Assembly: GCA_963575745.1 (NCBI GenBank)
Contig: CAUYUJ010021167.1
Coordinates: forward strand, 66,956 to 130,955
Length of the DNA: 64,000 nucleotides
Reading direction: 5' to 3'
Source of the DNA: Prorocentrum cordatum
Taxonomy: Eukaryota; Sar; Dinophyceae; Prorocentrales; Prorocentraceae
The position numbers and the translations under genes were made by a program. Shown in pieces: positions 59,191 through 64,000 of this stretch (its first letter is position 1; each line of letters starts with the position of its first letter). A model generated the notes under the pieces. That model was not told the origin of the DNA. It was given only the letters and a program-made list of their open reading frames with translations, and searched no databases.

Positions 59191-60865
59191 CCACTGTGGG
59201 CTGGGGCCTCTGTGGGCTGAGGCCTCTGTGGGCTGGGGCCTCTGTGGGCGGCGTCGAGGGTCTCAATGGGCAGCGCGCTGGGGCCTCTGTGGGCGCGCTT
59301 GGGGCCTCTGTGGGCTGAGGCCTCTGTGGGCGCGCTTGGGGCCTCTGTGGGCTGTGTTGGGGGACCTCAGTGGGCAGCGCGCCAGGGCCTCCATGGGCTG
59401 CGTCGGGGGGGTCTCTATGGACTGGGGTCTGCGGGCGCGCTTGGGGCCTCCGTGGGCTGCGTCGCGAGGCCTCAGTGGGCAGCGCGCTGGGGCCTCCGTG
59501 TGCGCGCTAGGAGCTTCTGTGGGCTCTGTCGGGGGGCCTCAGTGGGCAGCGCGCGGGAGCCTCGGTGGGCGCGCTTGGGGCCTCTGTGGGCTGAGGTCTC
59601 TGTGGACGCGCTTGGGGCCTCTGTAGGCTGCGTCGGGGGGCCTCAATGGGCAGCGCGCTGGGGCCTCCGTGGGCGCGCTTGGCGCCTCCGTGGGCTGGGG
59701 CCTCTGTGGGCGGTGTCGGGGGCCTCAGTGGGCAGTGCGCGGGAGCCTCCGTGGGCGCGCTTGGGGCCTCCGTGGACGGTGCTGGGGGGCCTCAGTGGGC
59801 AGCCCGCAGAGGCCTCCGTGGGCGCGCTTGGGGCCTCTGTGGGCTGAGGTCTCTGTGGACGCGCTTGGGGCCTCTGTAGGCTGCGTCGGGGGGCATCAGT
59901 GGGCAGCGCGCTGGGGCCTCTGTGGGCGCGCTTGGGGCCTCTGTGGGCTAGAGCCTATGTGGGCGGTGTCGGGGGCCTCAGTGGACAGTGCGCTGGGGCC
60001 TCTGTGGGCGCGCTTGGGGCCTCCGTGGACTGTGCTGGGGGGCCTCAGTGGGCAGCCCGCAGAGGCCTCCGTGGGCGCGCTTGGGGCCTCTGTGGGCTGA
60101 GGTCTCTGTGGACGCGCTTGGGGCCTCTGTAGGCTGCGTCGGGGGGCATCAGTGGGCAGCGCGCTGGGGCCTCCGTGAGCGCGTTTGGGGCCTCTGTGGG
60201 CTAGAGCCTCTGTGGGCGGTGTTGGGGGCCTCAGTGGGCAGCGCGCTGGGGCCTCTGTGGGCGCGTTTGGGACCTATGTGGGCTGGAGCCCCAGTGGGCG
60301 AGCTTGGGGCATCTGTGAGCTGCGTTTGGGGACCTCCGTGGGCAGGGGCCTCTGTGAGCGCGCTTGGGGCCTCGATAGGCTGTGTCGGGGGGCCTCAGTG
60401 GGCAGCGCGCTGGGGCCTCCGTGGGCGCGCTCTGCGGGCTTCATCGTGGGCCTCCGTGGGCAGCGTGCTGGAGCCTCTGTGGGCGCGCTTGGGGCCTCTA
60501 TGGGCTGCGTTGGGGAGCCTCAGTGGGCAGGGGCCTCTCTGGGCTTACTCGGGGCCTCTGTGGGCTGCGTTGGGGGCCTCAGTGGGCAGCGCGGTGGGGC
60601 CTCTGTGGGCGCGCTTGGGGCCTGTCGGCTGGGGCCTCTGTGGGCGCGCTTGGGGCCTCTGCGGGCTGTGTCCGAAGGCCTCGGTGGGCAGCGTGCTGTA
60701 GCCTCTGAGGGAGCGCGGGGTCCTCTGTGGGCTGTGTCCGAGGGCCTCAGTGTGCAGCGTGCTGGGGCCCCTGTGGGCGCGCTTGGAGCTTCTGTGGGCT
60801 GCGTCCGAAGGCCTCAGTGGGCAGCGTGCTGGGACTCTTTGGTTCGGGGGCCTCTCTGGCCAGGG
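59175..60865 (+). repeat. minisatellite GGGGCCTCTGTGGGCGCGCTT, 1.7 kb
   Basis: Units of about 27-33 bp built from GGGGCCTC(T/C)GTGGG, CGCGCTTGGGGCC, CTGAGGTCTCTGTGGACGCG and GGGCCTCAGTGGGCAGCGC, with higher-order blocks of about 250 bp (e.g. 59590-59890 against 59830-60140). Stop-free plus frames up to 265 codons (GASVGALGASVGCVGGPQWA) result from composition and unit sequence. Confidence 0.9.
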
Positions 60866-60869
60866 CGTC

Positions 60870-61430
60870 TAGGAGTAAATTGCGAGGATGTGTCGAGCGG
60901 GAGCCCCTGCCGTCGCAGGTGGGCCTCCGACGCCGCTACTGAATTGCTGTCTTTGGCCAGGGGGTCTCGAAGTACAGTTTGAGGGAAGTATCGAACGGGA
61001 GCCGTTGTCGTCGTGGCTGGACCTCCACCAAATTGACTGGATTACGAAAAATTCTCGAACGAGAGCGCCGTTCCTGAGTTCGAGGGCCTCTCTGGCCAAG
61101 TTATCTCGGGGTATACTGTAAGGAAGTATCGAACGGGAACACTTGTCGTCGTGGCTGTGCCTCCGCCAACTTGATTGAATCGCGAGGAAGTCTCAAGCGA
61201 GAGCGCCGTTCCTGAGTTCGGGGTCCTTTTCTGGCCAGAGTGTCTCGGGGTAAATTGTGAGGAAAGATCAAGCGGGAGCCGTTGTCGATGTAGCCAGGCC
61301 TGCAACAACACACATCTACAATCAAGCCAGCGCCCGGGCGGAAGCCTCGCTTTCAAAGAAACGTAGCCGACGCCGAGACGAGAGCGCGCGGAACCGCATC
61401 AGGAGATCAACATGAATTATTCCCTCTAAA
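60870..61430 (+). repeat. GAGCG-GGAGCC/GAGGAAGTATCGA units
   Basis: Units of about 100 bp with GGGTCTCGAAGTACA, TGAGGGAAGTATCGAACGGG, AGCCGTTGTCGTCGTGGCTGG and CGAGAGCGCCGTTCCTGAGTT. Related to the inner units of the composite element. Confidence 0.7.
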
Positions 61431-61439
61431 GAATATTCA

Positions 61440-62200
61440 ACAACAACAACAACAACCACAACAACAACAACAACAACAACAACCATTTAAGGCTGCTCGC
61501 TCTTACCTGCTCGCGTGCCAGTCAACACGTGTATCCGAAACCCTCGATACTCGCCCTATTCGTCTTCGACCGTACCCATTTGGGGATATATCTTCGTTAC
61601 CTTCCACGTACACTTGGCGCAGCCCCTAAAACAAGGGAAGATAGGACGGATGGGGGAGGGAGTAGGATGGAGCACGACAGAGATTAGCAGGACGCGGGGG
61701 CCAGGAGAAGAAAACACGTGGCAGTTCCAGACGGGCTGATCGGCCAGGTGAACCCTACAATAATGGGAGGGTCGGGAAGGCGGGCCAAGGCGGCCAGGTC
61801 GAGCAGGCGGGTTGCTGAAGCGCGAGTTCTGCATGAATCGCGAGGAAGTCTAGAGCGATAGTACGGTTCCAAAACAAATCGTGAGAGAAGCCAGAGCGAG
61901 AGCGCGATTCCTGAGCATCGAGGGTGCGGCGTTTGAAACAATGTTGAGGAAATTCCACGCGAGAGCGCGATGCCTGCATAAATTGTGAGGAAGTCCTGCG
62001 CGAGATCCCGATGTTGGAATGAATTATGAGGAAGTATCGGGAGGCAGGCGGGAGCCGCTGTTTTTGTACACCGGGGGCAAAGACACAGTTTGGTAACACC
62101 TCACTTTCCTTTGTACAAGAACAGGGTGCGAGCCCTGGGAGTAACACTTCAATTGAAATATATGATGGTTACTCGAGGGGGGATCGGCAACAGTTATTCT
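61440..62200 (+). mobile_element. composite dispersed element, copy 3 (most complete)
   Basis: Begins with CAACAACAAC, then TTTAAGGCTGCTCGCTCTTA, GTCAACACGTGTATCCGAAA, GAAAACACGTGGCAGTTCC, GGCGGCCAGGTCGAGCAGG, GCGAGAGCGCGAT units, then ACACAGTTTGGTAACACCTC and GTTACTCGAGGGGGG. No open reading frame of note: a non-autonomous repeat. Confidence 0.8.
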
Positions 62201-62221
62201 TCATGCAAGAGAACTCAGTAG

Positions 62222-62295
62222 ACACACGCACACGCACGCACACACACACACACAAACAAACAAACAAACAAACAAACAAACAAACAAACAAACAA

Positions 62296-62334
<39 letters not shown>

Positions 62335-62372
62335 AACAAACAAACAAACGCACACACACACACACACACACA
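62222..62372. repeat. CA / CAAA / CAGA compound microsatellite
   Basis: ACACAC, then AAACAAAC, then AGACAGAC, AAACAAAC and ACACAC again, roughly symmetrical. Confidence 0.97.
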
Positions 62373-62464
62373 AACACAAACTGCTGTACGACGCCGAAGC
62401 TGAGAAAAAAAACACCAAAAACGACAAACAACCAATCACACATCATCTAAGCCCTATGTGTGTC

Positions 62465-62593
62465 CTCGACGGTGTCGTGGAGCAGCGCCGCGATGTACAT
62501 CGCGAAAACGTCCTCGGACCCAGCGGCCACGCGGTGCCACAGCGCGCGCGCATCCCGCTCGAGGGACTCCGCAGGCGACAGCCCCGCGCGCTC
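62465..62593 (-). CDS. RSH: RSH exon a: HD motif of the hydrolase
   Basis: 43 codons, phase 0: ERAGLSPAESLERDARALWH, RVAAGSEDVFAMYIAALLHD, TVE. A-A-L-L-H-D-x-V-E-D-T is the metal-binding H-D...E-D motif of the (p)ppGpp hydrolase; the final D-T comes from exon b. Acceptor CCTCAG|GAGCGC. The donor region repeats the exon b acceptor region exactly for 14 bases (ACCGTCGAGGACAC), so the cut site is ambiguous within it; any choice restores LLHDTVEDT. The preceding HD residues (R and first H) and any plastid-targeting peptide are beyond the right edge or in an unfound exon. Confidence 0.88.
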
Positions 62594-62869
62594 CTGAGGG
62601 GCCACGCTACACATCCGGCCACAACTAACGAAACAAAATTGAGGTTGTGCCGCGGGGAGCTTGCCCCCGCCCTCCAAAGTTGAAGCCAGAGCATCGAGGT
62701 GCGCTGGTGGGGATGCATCCAGCCAGGAGACTAGCACGCCCGTCAACTTTGAAGGGGCTGCTCAACAGGGAGTACCCAGTGCGCCTCTCAACTTTGTGGA
62801 GGCCGCTCAAGGATGACGCATCGTAAAAAGCCACCCGGCGTCGTCGCGTTAGTTGCGTCTGGACTTGCA

Positions 62870-63000
62870 GGGCGGGACTGGCTCAGGGGAGGACATCGAG
62901 CTGCACTCGGCGATGGGTCGCCGACAGATCGGCGACAGGCCCCGGACAGCGAAGCCGCTCCATCCCGGGAAAGGGGTGGGGCTGTCACCATAGCTCGGGC
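62870..63000 (+). repeat. GGCGAT-rich dispersed family, copy 3
   Basis: GCGGGACTGGCTCAGG, ACATCGAGCTGCACTCGGCGA, ACAGATCGGCGACAGGCCCC, GGGGTGGGGCTGTC. Confidence 0.75.
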
Positions 63001-63314
63001 CTCCAGCGGCAGCTCGGACTATCCGGATGCCTCTCGGCGAGGCGCAGCCTCTGGAGAGCACCCCGAGGCTGGGAAAACGCCGAGAACCAACGAAAATACC
63101 CGAACACCTCGAGCCTCTCCCAGAACCCAGAACGTGCCCCCTAAGGAGGAGGAGGAGGAGGAGGAGGAACGCTAATCGACGATCTCTTCAGCTACCATGA
63201 ATCAGGAACCAGGAGGAACGCGCGTGCCTTCTCATTCCCAACCCTCCTGAGGTCTCCAAGGACCTGGTCATCCTCCCTCCTCCTGCATCCGACCTCCCCC
63301 TGCATCCTGTGCGT
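63001..63314. other. no gene recognised; short GAG array at 63147-63170
   Basis: Mixed sequence. No upstream HD exon of RSH was found here. Confidence 0.4.
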
Positions 63315-63930
63315 TACCTCGGGGGCTGCGAGCTGCGCAACTCTCGCCACTGTCGTGGTCTCCTGGGAGGCATGGCGGAGGTGAGGGCAACGCAGATAGC
63401 TTTGAGGTCTCGCGGCTCCCTCGGGGGCTGCGAACTACGCAACTCTCGCCACTTTTCTGGGCTCCTGGGAGGCACGGTGGAGGTGAGGGCAGCGCAGATA
63501 GCTTGGAGACCTCGCGGCTCCCTCGGGGGCTGCAAACTGCGCAAGGTTCGCCACTTTCGTGGGCTCATGGGAGGCACGGTGGAGGCGAGGGCATCGCAGA
63601 TCGCTTTGAGACCTCGTGGCTTCCCTCCGGGGCTGTGAACTGCGCGACTGTCGCCACTGTCGCTGGCTCCCAGGAGGCACGGCAGAAGTGAGGGCAACGA
63701 GGATCACTCCGAGACCTCGCGGCACCCTCGGGGGCTGCGGCTGCGGACTGCGCAACTGTCGCCACTTTCGTGGGCTCCTGGGAGGCACGGAGGAGGTGGG
63801 AGCAGTGGAAATCATTTGGGACCTCGCGGCTCCCCTCAGGGCTGCGAACTGCGCAACCCTCGTCACTTTCGTGGGCTCCCTGGAGGCACGGCGGAGTGCA
63901 AGACAGAGCAGATCGTTCATATCTCGCGAT
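63315..63930 (+). repeat. ~103-bp tandem repeat, 6 units
   Basis: CTCGGGGGCTGCGAACTGCG, CAACTCTCGCCACTTTCGTG, GGCTCCTGGGAGGCACGG, GGAGGTGAGGGCA and TTTGAGACCTCGCGGCTCC recur at about 63318, 63421, 63523, 63626, 63728 and 63833. Frames through it are stop-free on both strands because of the unit sequence. Confidence 0.95.
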
Positions 63931-64000
63931 ATGTTCTTTTGTACGGAGCACCCATACAAATAGTCGCCTCGCGTGGAGAAGAGGTTGGGTACGTCTCGGG

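Noticed and set aside
59228-60982. Gly/Ala/Trp-rich secreted repeat proteins
   Set aside because: Several overlapping frames of the minisatellite are equally open; no start, signal peptide or unique sequence favours one.
8396-62593. Bacterial contamination as the source of the RSH motifs
   Set aside because: The motifs are split by introns with repeats, on one strand over 54 kb, next to spliced-leader relics.
1-64000. tRNA, rRNA or snRNA genes
   Set aside because: None recognised by eye; covariance-model scans (tRNAscan-SE, Infernal) would be needed to exclude them.

Overview
The window is nuclear DNA of a dinoflagellate. The decisive evidence is at 12750-12771: a perfect 22/22 match to the dinoflagellate trans-spliced leader (DinoSL), with a 20/22 match on the minus strand at 42626-42647. 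The GC-rich, repeat-swollen composition, very long introns with non-GT donors, and decayed copies of typical dinoflagellate gene families (LINE reverse transcriptase, PPR repeats, an SF1-type helicase family) all agree. The style is that of GC-rich genomes such as Prorocentrum, but species cannot be fixed from this text.

The only long, coherent gene is on the minus strand. Fourteen short exons scattered from 62.6 kb down to 8.4 kb read, in correct protein order and without internal stops, as a RelA/SpoT homologue (RSH), the enzyme family that makes and hydrolyses (p)ppGpp. Order: HD hydrolase (62.5, 52.7, 51.7 kb), linker and synthetase (46.6, 45.3 kb), post-synthetase region (30.0, 24.8, 14.4 kb), TGS domain (14.1, 11.5 kb), TSRAR-type segment and linker (10.6, 10.3, 9.1 kb), and the first part of an ACT domain (8.4-8.5 kb). 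The N-terminus lies beyond the right edge. At least one synthetase exon and the end of ACT were not found. Most proposed junctions have a short direct repeat (AGG plus 1-3 bases) shared by donor and acceptor, so donors read GA, GC or GT.

Everything else is intronic or intergenic filler: trinucleotide arrays up to about 1 kb (GAC, AGT, CTC, CTA, ATC), an 89-bp satellite present as two arrays in opposite orientation (6.0-7.7 and 17.3-18.8 kb), several other tandem repeats, many short dispersed repeat families (one with about ten copies), foldback and TIR-bearing elements, and an AT-rich island at 35.0-36.1 kb. Fossils within it are a LINE RT (0.6-1.1 kb, minus), a spliced-leader-tagged retrocopy (12.75-13.2 kb, plus), PPR repeats (31.5-32.8 kb, plus), a helicase C-terminus (37.1-37.7 kb, minus), a coiled-coil retro-ORF behind a second leader relic (41.0-42.6 kb, minus), and on the plus strand an octapeptide-repeat ORF followed by a small SH3-like domain (49.3-50.9 kb).

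The most interesting signals are the AGGN-flanked non-canonical introns, copies of intron sequence elsewhere in the window (introner-like behaviour), and an RSH intron that seems to have been enlarged by a duplication which now carries the spliced-leader retrocopy. Long uninterrupted frames across satellites and trinucleotide arrays are not treated as genes.
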